A DNA stretch of 64,000 bases. Source: Sphingobacterium paludis. Its GTDB lineage: Bacteria; Bacteroidota; Bacteroidia; Sphingobacteriales; Sphingobacteriaceae. Under the pieces are notes generated by a model. The model was not told the origin of the DNA. It was given only the letters and a program-made list of their open reading frames with translations, and searched no databases. The stretch is taken from assembly GCF_004364125.1 (NCBI RefSeq), contig NZ_SNZV01000002.1, positions 620,001 to 684,000 on the forward strand, read 5' to 3'. Position numbers and translations under genes: made by a program. Positions 33,440 through 42,479 of the stretch are shown piece after piece. Positions within the stretch are counted from its first letter, which is position 1. Each line of letters opens with the position of its first letter.

Positions 33440-35410
33440 CTATCGCATTTTCTGAAGCTCAAGCTCTTGGTTCTGTTGCTGAATGATTCTAGAATAAAAC
33501 TCTTTGAGATGAAAATATTCATCCACAGAATAGATAGCCTTATTTAACGAGATGGCCTGTTTAAAAACCAAACGATTGTTATCGACTACTGCTTTATAGC
33601 TGTATCTCGCGGCTTCTTCTGGCAGTTTCATATGGAGATCCTTCGGCAACTGCTTCACTTGGTAGCGCTCGGGTATTTCAATAATCACATTATGTATCAT
33701 CTGGCGTTGAGCACCTAGATCCACTTGATAGAGGCGTTCGTTCAAATTGAACGGGTTTTTCTCCACTCTGTTTAGGAAGATTGGATTAACGCTAAGCACG
33801 CTATGGCGTAAGTAATCATGAAGTGGAAGTTCCATGTCAAATTCTTCTGTTAAAAATCCATCAGTGTTATACAAATCGGAAATCGACCCATTTTTCAAGT
33901 GCATGTTCGGTAGCTTTACTTCGATATCTTCTAAATACTCCTCTTCCGTGTTGAACGCACGGATTTCGTTTCTTTTGCGGAGGGCGTCTAGCCCCTTATA
34001 ACTGATACATAATTTGCCAACGATGTTTTCGGCGCTATCGATCTTGCCCACAATGGTAACATTCACCAATGACGGTTGTTCATTAACCAAAGGGATCCAT
34101 TCAGATGATTTTTTGGAGTAGATAATTCTACCTCTGTCGTTAACGCAACGCAAAGGAAGCTCACCAAAAGGAAGAAACGGATCTGTCGCATCGAGCAAAA
34201 TGATTTTACCATCTATCTCCGCACCCGCAATGACGTAGTTGAAATCGGAAATAACCGGATGTAAATTGTTGGGGATTCCATTTTGTCTGGTTGACACAAG
34301 GATGGGATAAGCCGGTATTTCGGCCGCATGCAATGCCGCTATAAGGGCGAGGTTAATATCAGCAACGTTACCCTGATGCTGCTCCAAGCTTTCCTTTATA
34401 CCATATTGCGTGTTTTTTCCATACACTTCATTCCATTTTATATTTTTCTGTATGTAGCTGTAGATCGCACGTGCTTTATCCACGCTACTGTTCTTGTCCT
34501 TCAGGAGCAGCGGTAGTATTTTTGTGAAAACATCTTCTTTCTTAAGCTGGCCCCCAAAAGATTTCTCCGTTAATAATTCGCGGTCTACGTCGCTCCATGC
34601 TTTCGTAACACGGACTTTTGAACCATTTGTTGAGTAGTATTGCTCCAGTTCGAAGTTGATGGCCGATTTGTAATTTTTCGGCGCCAGCATGTATTCTTCT
34701 TCCTCAAATGCTGGTATATTATCCATGAGATACGTGATCTTTGAGCAATCGTTACGCACGCCGTTGAGTAGGAAATATTCCCAAAGAATTTCTCTCTTGG
34801 TGTCTTTCAGCGGGTAAGGGCCTCGCAGACTCACCTGATAAAGGTACGTTGCCGGCATGATCGCAGTGTAGCTGCTGGAAAGCTTCGGAATATCCTGCTG
34901 GAATTGCCAACTGCGGAAATTCAGGATATCCGGTGATAAGATTCGATACGATATGTCAATAATAGATCCCTCTTCGACCTGAGGCAGGGTGAAACGAGCC
35001 AAATGCAGGAACGGTGATACTTTGTCCAAGAATATGGCCTTGCTTGTCATCTCGGTTTCCGTGATACGGTTATCGTTAAGATTGTAGGTTGTCCCTTTAA
35101 TTTCGATAATTTTTTCAAAGGCTTTTCCGAAAGCATAAAGTGGAATTTCAAAGTTCGCCTGTTCTACACCTTCTTTCTTTAGGATTTTGATCCGTGCTTT
35201 GTAATCATGCACCACCAGCAAGGCCTTTTCGGATTCGACAACTTCCAGACTTGATCGGCCAACTTCGATAAGAACCAAGGCTTCTTTGTCCTTACCAACA
35301 TCAGGCACCGCTGCGGTAAAAGCACTGTGGCTGATAGCAGGAAGTTCAGTCGTTTGTCCAAGCACTATATTTGCAAGGAAGCAGTAGATGATGACGAATA
35401 AAAGGCGCAT
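33440..35410 (-). CDS. DUF3857 and transglutaminase-like domain protein
   Basis: A 656-residue exported protein with signal peptide (MRLLFVIIYCFLANIVLGQ). The N-terminal DUF3857 domain covers about 45-220, and a transglutaminase-like region follows (about 280-400). A C-terminal domain of DUF3858 type ends the protein. In the transglutaminase region the segment DINLALIAALHAAEIPAYP corresponds to the active-site helix, but the position usually held by the catalytic Cys reads Asn/Leu. The active site is therefore probably lost. A 7-bp inverted repeat lies just before the start. Confidence 0.82.
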   Translation of the reverse strand: MRLLFVIIYCFLANIVLGQTTELPAISHSAFTAAVPDVGKDKEALVLIEVGRSSLEVVESEKALLVVHDYKARIKILKKEGVEQANFEIPLYAFGKAFEKIIEIKGTTYNLNDNRITETEMTSKAIFLDKVSPFLHLARFTLPQVEEGSIIDISYRILSPDILNFRSWQFQQDIPKLSSSYTAIMPATYLYQVSLRGPYPLKDTKREILWEYFLLNGVRNDCSKITYLMDNIPAFEEEEYMLAPKNYKSAINFELEQYYSTNGSKVRVTKAWSDVDRELLTEKSFGGQLKKEDVFTKILPLLLKDKNSSVDKARAIYSYIQKNIKWNEVYGKNTQYGIKESLEQHQGNVADINLALIAALHAAEIPAYPILVSTRQNGIPNNLHPVISDFNYVIAGAEIDGKIILLDATDPFLPFGELPLRCVNDRGRIIYSKKSSEWIPLVNEQPSLVNVTIVGKIDSAENIVGKLCISYKGLDALRKRNEIRAFNTEEEYLEDIEVKLPNMHLKNGSISDLYNTDGFLTEEFDMELPLHDYLRHSVLSVNPIFLNRVEKNPFNLNERLYQVDLGAQRQMIHNVIIEIPERYQVKQLPKDLHMKLPEEAARYSYKAVVDNNRLVFKQAISLNKAIYSVDEYFHLKEFYSRIIQQQNQELELQKMR

Positions 35411-35414
35411 AACA

Positions 35415-35429
35415 GGAGTTAATAACTCC
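35415..35429. promoter_or_regulatory. GGAGTTA-A-TAACTCC palindrome before the DUF3857 gene
   Basis: A perfect 7-bp inverted repeat with a single central base lies 4 nt upstream of the DUF3857 start codon. It could be an operator or a start-codon hairpin; no partner is known. Confidence 0.35.
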
Positions 35430-35468
35430 AGCAAGATACATAAAATCGAGAATATTTTGAGAAATTAA

Positions 35469-37244
35469 TTATTCGGATTCAAGTAATTGTTTTTCGTGCA
35501 ATTCAAAATATTCTCCGCCTGCAGCCATCAATTCATTATGGGTGCCTTGCTCGATAATTTTTCCTTGATCCAGTACTAAAATATGGTCTGCGTTTTTGAT
35601 GGTCGATATACGGTGGGCGATGAAGATGGTGGTTTTATCTTTCATAATACGGCCAAGATTGTGTAAGATTTCTTCTTCGGTCTTGGTGTCTACAGCAGAC
35701 AGGCAGTCGTCGAATATCAGTATTTGTGGATCTTTTATCAATGCTCTGGCAATGGATACGCGTTGCTTTTGGCCACCGGAAAGGGTTATGCCGCGTTCAC
35801 CGATGGCGGTTTGAAAGCCTTCATCAAAATCCATAATATTGTCATAAACAGCGGCATCCTTAGCCGCTTGTTCGGCTCTGCTTAGATCCAGTGTATCCTG
35901 TCCGAAGGCTATATTATTGGCGATCGTATCAGAAAATAGGAATACCTGTTGCGGAACGAAGCCAATCTCTGATCGTAGTTGTTCTGTTTTTAAATCCTGA
36001 ATCTGGATATTGTCGTAATAAATATGCCCGGCATCAGCATCATACATCCGCAATAGCAAATTGGCCAGCGTAGATTTTCCGGAACCTGTCTTGCCGATGA
36101 TCGCTAACGTTTTCCCTTGGGGAATGTGAAAAGACAGGTTGTCGATCGCCATAATTCCTGTTTCGGGATAGGTGAAACTAAGGTTTTCTACCCGGATACT
36201 GCCTTGCAAGCTAGTATCCACAGTACCATCTGGAATTTCGGAGCGTGTTTTCAAAAATTCATTGATACGCTGCTGTGATGCGGCAGCACGTTGGAACAAC
36301 GATGTGACCCATGCCAACGACATCGCTGGGAAGGTGAGCTGATTCACGTACAAGATGAATTCCGCAATATTGCCCCCGGTTATCGTGCCATTATTTACCT
36401 CAATGCCGCCCACATAGACGGTGATAATGGTACTAAACCCGATAAGGAAAATAATTAATGGGAAAAAGATGGCCTGAACCCGAACCAAGTCTAGCGACAC
36501 GCGATTATACACGTTGCTTTCTTCTGCGAAGACGTCCATCTTTTGCTGCTCGCGCGTATATGTTTTTATCACGCGGATGCCTGAAAACGTCTCCTGCACA
36601 AAAGACGATAGGGTGGAGAGCTGTCGCTGGATCTTCTCGCTACGGTGGTTGATAATTTTATTGACGTAAAGAATGATGACAGAAAGTATCGGAATAGGTA
36701 AGAGCGAATACGTCGCTAATTTTGGATTCACATCATACATGGCATAAATGACCATGATGGATAACACCACAGTGTTGATGGCATACATAATCGCGGGTCC
36801 CAGGTAGTTTCTAACTTGGTTGACGTCTTCTGTTGCGCGATTCATCATATCACCCGTATTATTCTTCCGAAAGAAAGAGAAGTCCAATTGTTGGTAATGG
36901 TTGTAAATTTCGTTTTTAAGGTCGTATTCGATATGGCGGGAAGTGAGGATGATGGTTTGCCGCATGAAAAACAGGAAAATCCCCCGTAGCAATGCCAAGA
37001 TAAGTACGACGATACCAAAAAATAATAGGCTGCTACCGAATACCTCATAGACAAGTTCTTGGCGTGCGAAACCGTCGTAAAGGCGGTACAGATCAATGTT
37101 CTCCTTGACCAAGTCAAACGCTTCCCGTATTACTTTGGCAGGTAGTATGCCAAAGTAGTTCGAAATGATAACAAACAGTACGCCCGGGATCAATTTCCAA
37201 CGATACTTATAAAAATATTTATTGAGGTAAGCGAGTTCTTTCAT
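35469..37244 (-). CDS. ABC exporter, fused permease and ATPase (MsbA/MdlB type)
   Basis: A 591-residue half-transporter. Six membrane helices span about 12-320. The nucleotide-binding domain has Walker A IIGKTGSGKST, the Q-loop in VPQQVFLFSDTI and signature LSGGQKQR. Walker B is ILIFDDCLSAVD (Asp in place of the usual catalytic Glu at DD), followed by the H-loop IAHRIST. The catalytic-Glu position reading Asp is common in one half of heterodimeric exporters but a homodimer is also possible. Lipid or drug export is a family inference. The ATG at 37244 follows a -7 box by only 6 nt. Confidence 0.93.
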   Translation of the reverse strand: MKELAYLNKYFYKYRWKLIPGVLFVIISNYFGILPAKVIREAFDLVKENIDLYRLYDGFARQELVYEVFGSSLLFFGIVVLILALLRGIFLFFMRQTIILTSRHIEYDLKNEIYNHYQQLDFSFFRKNNTGDMMNRATEDVNQVRNYLGPAIMYAINTVVLSIMVIYAMYDVNPKLATYSLLPIPILSVIILYVNKIINHRSEKIQRQLSTLSSFVQETFSGIRVIKTYTREQQKMDVFAEESNVYNRVSLDLVRVQAIFFPLIIFLIGFSTIITVYVGGIEVNNGTITGGNIAEFILYVNQLTFPAMSLAWVTSLFQRAAASQQRINEFLKTRSEIPDGTVDTSLQGSIRVENLSFTYPETGIMAIDNLSFHIPQGKTLAIIGKTGSGKSTLANLLLRMYDADAGHIYYDNIQIQDLKTEQLRSEIGFVPQQVFLFSDTIANNIAFGQDTLDLSRAEQAAKDAAVYDNIMDFDEGFQTAIGERGITLSGGQKQRVSIARALIKDPQILIFDDCLSAVDTKTEEEILHNLGRIMKDKTTIFIAHRISTIKNADHILVLDQGKIIEQGTHNELMAAGGEYFELHEKQLLESE

Positions 37245-37250
37245 CAGCCA

Positions 37251-37258
37251 CAAATGTA
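37251..37258 (-). promoter_or_regulatory. -7 box TACATTTG of the ABC exporter
   Basis: Perfect TAnnTTTG on the minus strand, 6 nt from the start codon at 37244; implies a leaderless or nearly leaderless mRNA. Confidence 0.5.
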
Positions 37259-37342
37259 AGGCTAAAATTTCAAATATGGCCGCGCAAAGCGCGCACTTGT
37301 GTCAACATATTGCAATTGTGTAAATAAAGCAAATTATAGAAA

Positions 37343-37371
37343 TTGGGTGCGAGAAATATTTCCTACTTTTG
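37343..37371 (+). promoter_or_regulatory. Promoter of the leucine-dehydrogenase-like gene
   Basis: TTG at 37343-37345, an 18-bp spacer and TACTTTTG at 37364-37371 match the -33/-7 consensus. The ATG follows 34 nt later. Confidence 0.7.
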
Positions 37372-37405
37372 CAAAAGTTATTGGTAAGCACAGGCATTAT
37401 AGACT

Positions 37406-38476
37406 ATGGCGGCAAGCAATTCGGTTTTTGAAAAGATGGGCATTTCAGGCCATCAAAATTTATTCTTTTGTCACGATCAGGCGGTAGGATTGCAGGCTAT
37501 CATTGCCATACACGACACCACGTTGGGGCCAGCGATAGGTGGCGTACGCATGCTGCCGTACGAATCGCTTCCCGAAGCTATTGACGATGCGTTGCGGCTT
37601 TCTGAGGCGATTACCTACAAAGCGTCATTAGCCGGACTTAACTTAGGAGGCGGCAGTGCTATCATTATAGGAAACAACCGCACCGATAAGACGGAGGTGT
37701 TGATGCGTCGTTTTGGGCAATTTGTAGAAGGGTTAAATGGAAATTTCATTGCCTCTACGGATATTGGCACCACACAGAAGGATCTGGAATACATGCTTTC
37801 TGAAACACAGTATGTAGCGGGCTTGCCAGCATCGCTTAATGGTGGCGGAGATACCACCGTGTTTGCCGCTCGAGGTGTTTTCTACGGTATCAAAGCAGCA
37901 ATAAAAGAGCTTTATGGCGACGATAGCCTTGCTGGTCGTAAAGTTGCGGTACAAGGTGTCGGGAGCGTCGGCGAACAGTTGGTCGGTATGTTGCGTGCAG
38001 AGAATGCTCGGGTCTACGTATCCGATATGACGGAAGAGCGAAAAATGAAGATCGCGGCTAAATACAAGGCTGAACCGATCACCTATTCCACCAGCTTTGA
38101 ATTGGATGCTGATGTCTATGCTCCCTGCGCATTGGGCGGAACCGTCAATCCGGAAACCGTGCCCCGTATGCGCTGTAAGATCATAGCCGGGTCGGCCAAC
38201 AATCAATTGAAGGACGAAGAATTGACCAACAAGTTATTGCAGGAACACAATATTCTGTACAATCCAGATTTTTTAATCAATTCGGGCGCTTTGATAAGCT
38301 GTTATTCGGAAATTGAAGGATATGGCAATGAACGCACAGAAGCATTGGTGAAAAACATTTATAACGCCACACGCAACGTTATCCAACGATCAAAAGAAGA
38401 AAACATTACGACCTTTGATGCCGCGAAACAATTGGCAGAAAAACGTATCTTTGACATCAAAAAATTAAAAAGATAA
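37406..38476 (+). CDS. Glu/Leu/Phe/Val dehydrogenase family protein with altered active site
   Basis: A 356-residue protein of the amino-acid dehydrogenase family, closest to leucine dehydrogenase by length and layout. Active-site Lys72 (TYKASLAGLNL) and Asp119 (STDIGTT) align with Lys68 and Asp115 of Bacillus leucine dehydrogenase. The catalytic Lys80 position, normally in GGGK, is Ser84 here (GGGSAIIIG). The usual PSPVTA helix start is also changed (GGGDTTVFAARGV). The NAD domain has VAVQGVGSVGEQL and later AGSANNQL. It may still bind NAD and substrate, but normal deamination is doubtful. It has its own promoter. Confidence 0.88.
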   Translation: MAASNSVFEKMGISGHQNLFFCHDQAVGLQAIIAIHDTTLGPAIGGVRMLPYESLPEAIDDALRLSEAITYKASLAGLNLGGGSAIIIGNNRTDKTEVLMRRFGQFVEGLNGNFIASTDIGTTQKDLEYMLSETQYVAGLPASLNGGGDTTVFAARGVFYGIKAAIKELYGDDSLAGRKVAVQGVGSVGEQLVGMLRAENARVYVSDMTEERKMKIAAKYKAEPITYSTSFELDADVYAPCALGGTVNPETVPRMRCKIIAGSANNQLKDEELTNKLLQEHNILYNPDFLINSGALISCYSEIEGYGNERTEALVKNIYNATRNVIQRSKEENITTFDAAKQLAEKRIFDIKKLKR

Positions 38477-38566
38477 AGGAACACAAGGCGGTTAAAGCCT
38501 TGCGCTCTGCATCATAACAAGTATAATACGTTCTTATTTATATACAATCGTTCTTTAAATTAAATT

Positions 38567-39514
38567 ATGCTTAACAGAAGGCACCTGAGGGTAAAAGTAA
38601 TGCAAACGCTTTACGCGTTTAGTTTATCAGAGGATAAACAAGTGAGAGATTTCGAGAAAGCACTGCTAAAGAGTGTAGATGAGGTGAACCAGATGTATAT
38701 CTGGACATTGAACCTATTGGATGAGGTAGCCGAGTATGTGCTAACTGATGCTGAAGGGCGAGCAAACAAGTTTTTACCGACAGAGAAGGATAAAATTTAT
38801 ACAACAAAGCTGAATAATAACAGTTTTATTGAGTCGCTTCGTCAAAACCGCGCGTACCTGGAAAGTGTGAAGAAGTATAACGTTTCCTGGACGTTTGACC
38901 CTGAAATTGTTCGATCTATCTTTGCCCAGCTGAAAGAGTCCGAAGAGTATTTGGCTTATCTCAAACAAGAAGACCACTCGATCGCTGGTGAAAAAGATAT
39001 CATCAAATTCATCTTCAAGAAAATCGTTTTAAAATCCACTGAAATAGATCAAGTTTTCGATACGAAGTTTATCAACTGGACTGTCGATAAGGAAGTGTTA
39101 CAGGCAATGATTGCCAAAACGTTCAAGAACTTCAGTAGCGAAAGCCCTGTACATAATAAGCTGGCCGAGCTTACACCGAGCTGGGAGGAAGATAGTGAGT
39201 TTATTATCGATTTATTAAAACAAACGATTCGTTACGGCAAAGAGTATCAGGACCTGATTTCCCAAAAAACAAAAAATTGGGAAGCCGATCGTATCGCTTT
39301 GGTCGATACCCTACTGATGCGGATGGCTATATGTGAGTTAGTGAATTTCCCGACTATTCCGGTTAAAGTTACGATTAACGAATATATTGAGCTTTCCAAA
39401 GCATTCAGTACCAATAAAAGTAATACCTTTATCAATGGTATTTTGGATAAGATTCTTGCGGATCTATCGCAAGACGGACGTATTCAAAAACAGGGTAGAG
39501 GCTTAAAAGATTAA
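38567..39514 (+). CDS. nusB: Transcription antitermination factor NusB, extended form
   Basis: A 315-residue protein. The last 130 residues are the NusB RNA-binding fold, with MAICELVNFPTIPVKVTINE and IELSKAFSTNKSNTFINGIL. The N-terminus MLNRRHLRVKVMQTLYAF is the first NusB helix, and about 170 residues lie in between, the usual long version in Bacteroidetes. It acts in rRNA antitermination with NusE/NusG. It leads a plus-strand cluster with DUF1573, yajC, YbbR-like and coaE genes, an arrangement common in this phylum. Confidence 0.93.
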   Translation: MLNRRHLRVKVMQTLYAFSLSEDKQVRDFEKALLKSVDEVNQMYIWTLNLLDEVAEYVLTDAEGRANKFLPTEKDKIYTTKLNNNSFIESLRQNRAYLESVKKYNVSWTFDPEIVRSIFAQLKESEEYLAYLKQEDHSIAGEKDIIKFIFKKIVLKSTEIDQVFDTKFINWTVDKEVLQAMIAKTFKNFSSESPVHNKLAELTPSWEEDSEFIIDLLKQTIRYGKEYQDLISQKTKNWEADRIALVDTLLMRMAICELVNFPTIPVKVTINEYIELSKAFSTNKSNTFINGILDKILADLSQDGRIQKQGRGLKD

Positions 39515-39557
39515 TTCTTTATCAGACAAACCGAGCATTAGAGCTCATAAACAATAA

Positions 39558-40004
39558 ATGATTAGGAATATGTTGAAAACGTTTTTTTTCTGCGTTGCGG
39601 CCTCCGTACTTGTTTCTTGTGGTAATTCAGGGACAAAAGACGCGGAGCACGCCGATAGTGTTGCCAACAATGAAGCGAGTGCTTCAGGAACGGGCAAGAT
39701 AGAGTTTGCCGAAGCGGCTTTTGATTTTGGACAGGTTAAAGAGGGAGAAACCGTAGAGCATGTCTATACGTTTACCAATGCCGGTACTTCGCCCGTTATT
39801 CTTTCACAAGTATCCGCATCGTGCGGCTGTACAACGCCATCTTATACACAAACGCCTATTCTTCCCGGAAAGTCCGGAGAGATAAAAGTAAGCTTCGATA
39901 GCAATGGCCAAGTAGGTAAGCAACAGAAGATTGTAACGGTTGTTTCCAATGCAGAAAACAACGTAACGACGATACAACTGAAAGGCGAAGTACTGAAGAA
40001 ATAG
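39558..40004 (+). CDS. DUF1573 lipoprotein
   Basis: A 148-residue exported protein with the lipobox VLVSC (Cys21). The DUF1573 domain (about 45-146) is an immunoglobulin-like fold, marked by FDFGQVKEGETVEHVYTFTN and SASCGCTTPSY. The cysteine pair in SCGCT is characteristic. Function unknown; the family is abundant in Bacteroidetes. It lies between nusB and yajC. Confidence 0.88.
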   Translation: MIRNMLKTFFFCVAASVLVSCGNSGTKDAEHADSVANNEASASGTGKIEFAEAAFDFGQVKEGETVEHVYTFTNAGTSPVILSQVSASCGCTTPSYTQTPILPGKSGEIKVSFDSNGQVGKQQKIVTVVSNAENNVTTIQLKGEVLKK

Positions 40005-40057
40005 GGTAGAGAACTAGTTTTAATTGCGAAGTTTGATTTCTTGATGATGATCTCTAA

Positions 40058-40262
40058 CTTTCCAATTTTTACTTTTGACTGCTCACTTTTGGTTTTTGAC
40101 TTTTAACTTTTCAATTTTTACTTTGAAAAGTTTTGACTGAACTTTTGACTTTTGACTTTTTAGCCGAGCGCAGTGAGCTCATTGAAGATAATTTTTACTT
40201 TTTACTTTGAAAAGTCTTAACTGAACTTTTGACTTTTGACTTTTTAATTTTTACTTTAAAAT
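40058..40262 (-). repeat. ACTTTT/AAAAGT repeat (family member 2) upstream of yajC
   Basis: A 200-bp low-complexity block of ACTTTTGACTTTTTAATTTT-type units. It includes two near-identical segments of about 41 bp (40121-40161 and 40205-40245) of the form CTTTGAAAAGTYTTRACTGA followed by ACTTTTGAC units. Between them is a 30-bp non-repetitive core (40164-40193, CCGAGCGCAGTGAGCTCATT then GAAGATAATT). That core recurs at 58977-59006 with three mismatches. The block ends directly at the yajC start codon. A TTG-N20-TACTTTAA arrangement inside it could act as the yajC promoter. Confidence 0.75.
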
Positions 40263-40583
40263 ATGATTACAACACTATTACAAGCAGCACCCGGTGGAAG
40301 CAACTTAATGAGCTTTTTGCCAATGATCTTAATTATCGTGGTTTTTTATTTCTTCATGATCAGACCGCAAATGAAGAAGCAGAAAGATCATAAAAAATAT
40401 ATCGAAGAACTTGGCGTCAACTCGAAAGTAGTGACAAACGCAGGCATTCACGGACGCATTGTTGAGGTGAGTGAGACCACATTCTTGATTGATGTAGGGT
40501 CAGGTGTTCGCATTCGCTTTGACAAAACAGCGATTGCGTTGGACGCTTCACGAGCAGCCAACAACGATACGGTAAAGAAATAA
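40263..40583 (+). CDS. yajC: Preprotein translocase subunit YajC
   Basis: A 106-residue accessory subunit of the Sec translocon. One membrane segment (about 17-34, PMILIIVVFYFFMIRPQ) is followed by the cytosolic domain with VVTNAGIHGRIVEV. Length is normal. It follows DUF1573 after the repeat block and has a strong terminator after it. Confidence 0.94.
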   Translation: MITTLLQAAPGGSNLMSFLPMILIIVVFYFFMIRPQMKKQKDHKKYIEELGVNSKVVTNAGIHGRIVEVSETTFLIDVGSGVRIRFDKTAIALDASRAANNDTVKK

Positions 40584-40608
40584 CGATAGCAATTATACAT
40601 AGAAAAAC

Positions 40609-40637
40609 AAAAGCAACCTCGAACAGGTTGCTTTTTT
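40609..40637 (+). terminator. Terminator after yajC
   Basis: AAAAGCAACCT-CGAAC-AGGTTGCTTTTTT is a perfect stem-loop with a T tract. The following 40638-40905 holds no gene I can support. Confidence 0.9.
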
Positions 40638-40905
40638 GTGTGTGGTAAGTGTGTTCCAAAAATTGCACCATGGCACCTACATAGACACTGATGGAATGAA
40701 ATAAATAGCTGTTTTATTTACGAAATTGAAACACTATGAATGGGATGGCTTCTGTAGGTTGATAAAGTGGTGAAGGCAAAGTCTGGGCATGCACCAGTTG
40801 GTCTGAAAGGGCTCAAACGTGTGTGTGGATTGCACAACTAAACAAGAATAGATGCTTGGCAAACGATTAAATAGCCAAAGCTTGGAGATATGGCACGGAA
40901 ACATT

Positions 40906-40913
40906 TACCTTTG
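40906..40913 (+). promoter_or_regulatory. -7 box TACCTTTG of the YbbR-like gene
   Basis: A perfect TAnnTTTG with TTG 21 bp upstream (40882-40884). It ends 5 nt before the ATG at 40919, implying a leaderless transcript for the YbbR-like, coaE and MBL genes. Confidence 0.6.
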
Positions 40914-40918
40914 TCGTT

Positions 40919-41866
40919 ATGGCTCAACCTCGTATCAGCAAGGCAAAACGAAGAAAAATAGCAATCTTTTTGCGATGTATGGGTATATCCTTCGTCGCCT
41001 GGCTGTTGTTTGCCGTTTCGACCGTTCAGACGTACACCATTAATGCGGGTATTTCTTACGTAAATATCCCGGAGAAGAAAGCATTTCATCCGCTGCAATC
41101 TGATACGGTGAACATCCGGATGAAGTTAAGTGGTTGGAAAATATTCCTAAAGCGGTTGCACCCAGATACGCCACATATCCAAGTTGATTTGAGCGGTCTG
41201 AAAACCAGAAATTTTATTGTGTTCACCAATCAGCTGGGCTACGTAAACCGGCAGTTCCCAAGCGATAACCAAGTTGTGTCCGTAAGTCCAGATACACTGT
41301 ATTTCGATTTCTCCAAACAAACACAACGGAAAGTCCCGGTACGCCCACTTTACAACATGCAATTTAAAAAGCAGTACGGCATTATTGGCGATACGCGGGC
41401 AAACCCAGAGTATGTCACCGTAACAGGCCCTTTGGAAGACGTGGCCAATATCGAATACTTGGAGACCGACACCATTAAAGGCGTCAATGTCGGTGCTGAC
41501 ATTCGAACGGTAGCCTACTTGAATAAACATCAAAAAAACAACATTACGATCTATCCAACGTTTTCCGAGATCAGCATCCCGGTCGGGGAGATCACCGAAA
41601 AAGTCGTGGAGCTACCTCTTAAAGTAGAAAATGCAGATCGCTATACATCTGTGCGCACACTGCCCAGCAAGGTGAAGGTAGCTTTTTTAGTTTCGCTGAA
41701 GGACTATAATAAATGGTCGTCGCGAGACTTTGAAGCAATTGTAGATATGGAAAGTTGGGAGAAAAACAACGTGCAAAGTTTACCCGTGATTATCACCAAA
41801 ATACCAGATTACTGCAAACTTATTAGCGTGGAGCCGCAAAACGTAGACTTCTTTGTAAGACGATAA
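40919..41866 (+). CDS. YbbR-like domain membrane protein
   Basis: A 315-residue protein with one N-terminal membrane anchor (about 18-38) after a basic stretch. The rest is an extracytoplasmic region with YbbR-like repeats, for example RKVPVRPLYNMQF with YGIIGDTRANPEYVTVTGP near the middle. In Firmicutes the homologue regulates the diadenylate cyclase CdaA, but no cdaA is adjacent here, so that link is not supported. It is directly upstream of coaE (10 nt), the usual Bacteroidetes order. Confidence 0.85.
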   Translation: MAQPRISKAKRRKIAIFLRCMGISFVAWLLFAVSTVQTYTINAGISYVNIPEKKAFHPLQSDTVNIRMKLSGWKIFLKRLHPDTPHIQVDLSGLKTRNFIVFTNQLGYVNRQFPSDNQVVSVSPDTLYFDFSKQTQRKVPVRPLYNMQFKKQYGIIGDTRANPEYVTVTGPLEDVANIEYLETDTIKGVNVGADIRTVAYLNKHQKNNITIYPTFSEISIPVGEITEKVVELPLKVENADRYTSVRTLPSKVKVAFLVSLKDYNKWSSRDFEAIVDMESWEKNNVQSLPVIITKIPDYCKLISVEPQNVDFFVRR

Positions 41867-41876
41867 ATAAAGAGAA

Positions 41877-42479
41877 ATGGGATTAAAAGTTGGCATTACC
41901 GGTGGAATCGGATCGGGCAAAAGCTATGTGGCCAGAATCTTTCAGGCTTTGGGTGTGCCGTTCTATAACGCAGATAAGGAAGCTAAGGAACTCATGAATA
42001 CCAGCGATGCCATTCGGCAGGCACTGATTGAAAATTTTGGCGCTGCCGTGTACGATAAGGATGATATGCTTGATCGTGCTTATTTGTCGTCCCGCGTTTT
42101 TAAAGATAAAGAGCAATTGGCTCGTTTGAATAGCATCGTTCATCCGCTGGTGATCGAGCATGGAAACGTATGGGCAGATAAACAGACAACGGCCTATTCG
42201 CTAAAAGAAGCGGCACTACTGTTTGAAAGCGGCTCCTATACATCCCTTGACTACACCCTATTGGTAACTGCTCCTGAACAGGTCAGAATAGCGCGTGTTA
42301 TGGCGCGAGATCATGCAACAGAAGAACAGGTCAAAGACCGAATCAATAAACAGATGCCCGATACCGAAAAAATAGCGTTGGCAGATTTTGTTATCATCAA
42401 TAATGGCGAGCAGCCCCTGCTGCCACAGGTACTGAAATTACATGCATTTCTTATCGAAGCTTCCTCCACCATAAAATGA
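41877..42479 (+). CDS. coaE: Dephospho-CoA kinase
   Basis: Last enzyme of coenzyme A synthesis, 200 residues. The P-loop GITGGIGSGKSYVA is at 6-19. The CoaE motifs YNADKEAKELM, RLNSIVHPLV and a lid region with ARVMARDHATEEQVKDRI are present. The start of the MBL exonuclease gene overlaps its stop by 4 nt (ATGA), so they are translationally coupled. Confidence 0.95.
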   Translation: MGLKVGITGGIGSGKSYVARIFQALGVPFYNADKEAKELMNTSDAIRQALIENFGAAVYDKDDMLDRAYLSSRVFKDKEQLARLNSIVHPLVIEHGNVWADKQTTAYSLKEAALLFESGSYTSLDYTLLVTAPEQVRIARVMARDHATEEQVKDRINKQMPDTEKIALADFVIINNGEQPLLPQVLKLHAFLIEASSTIK

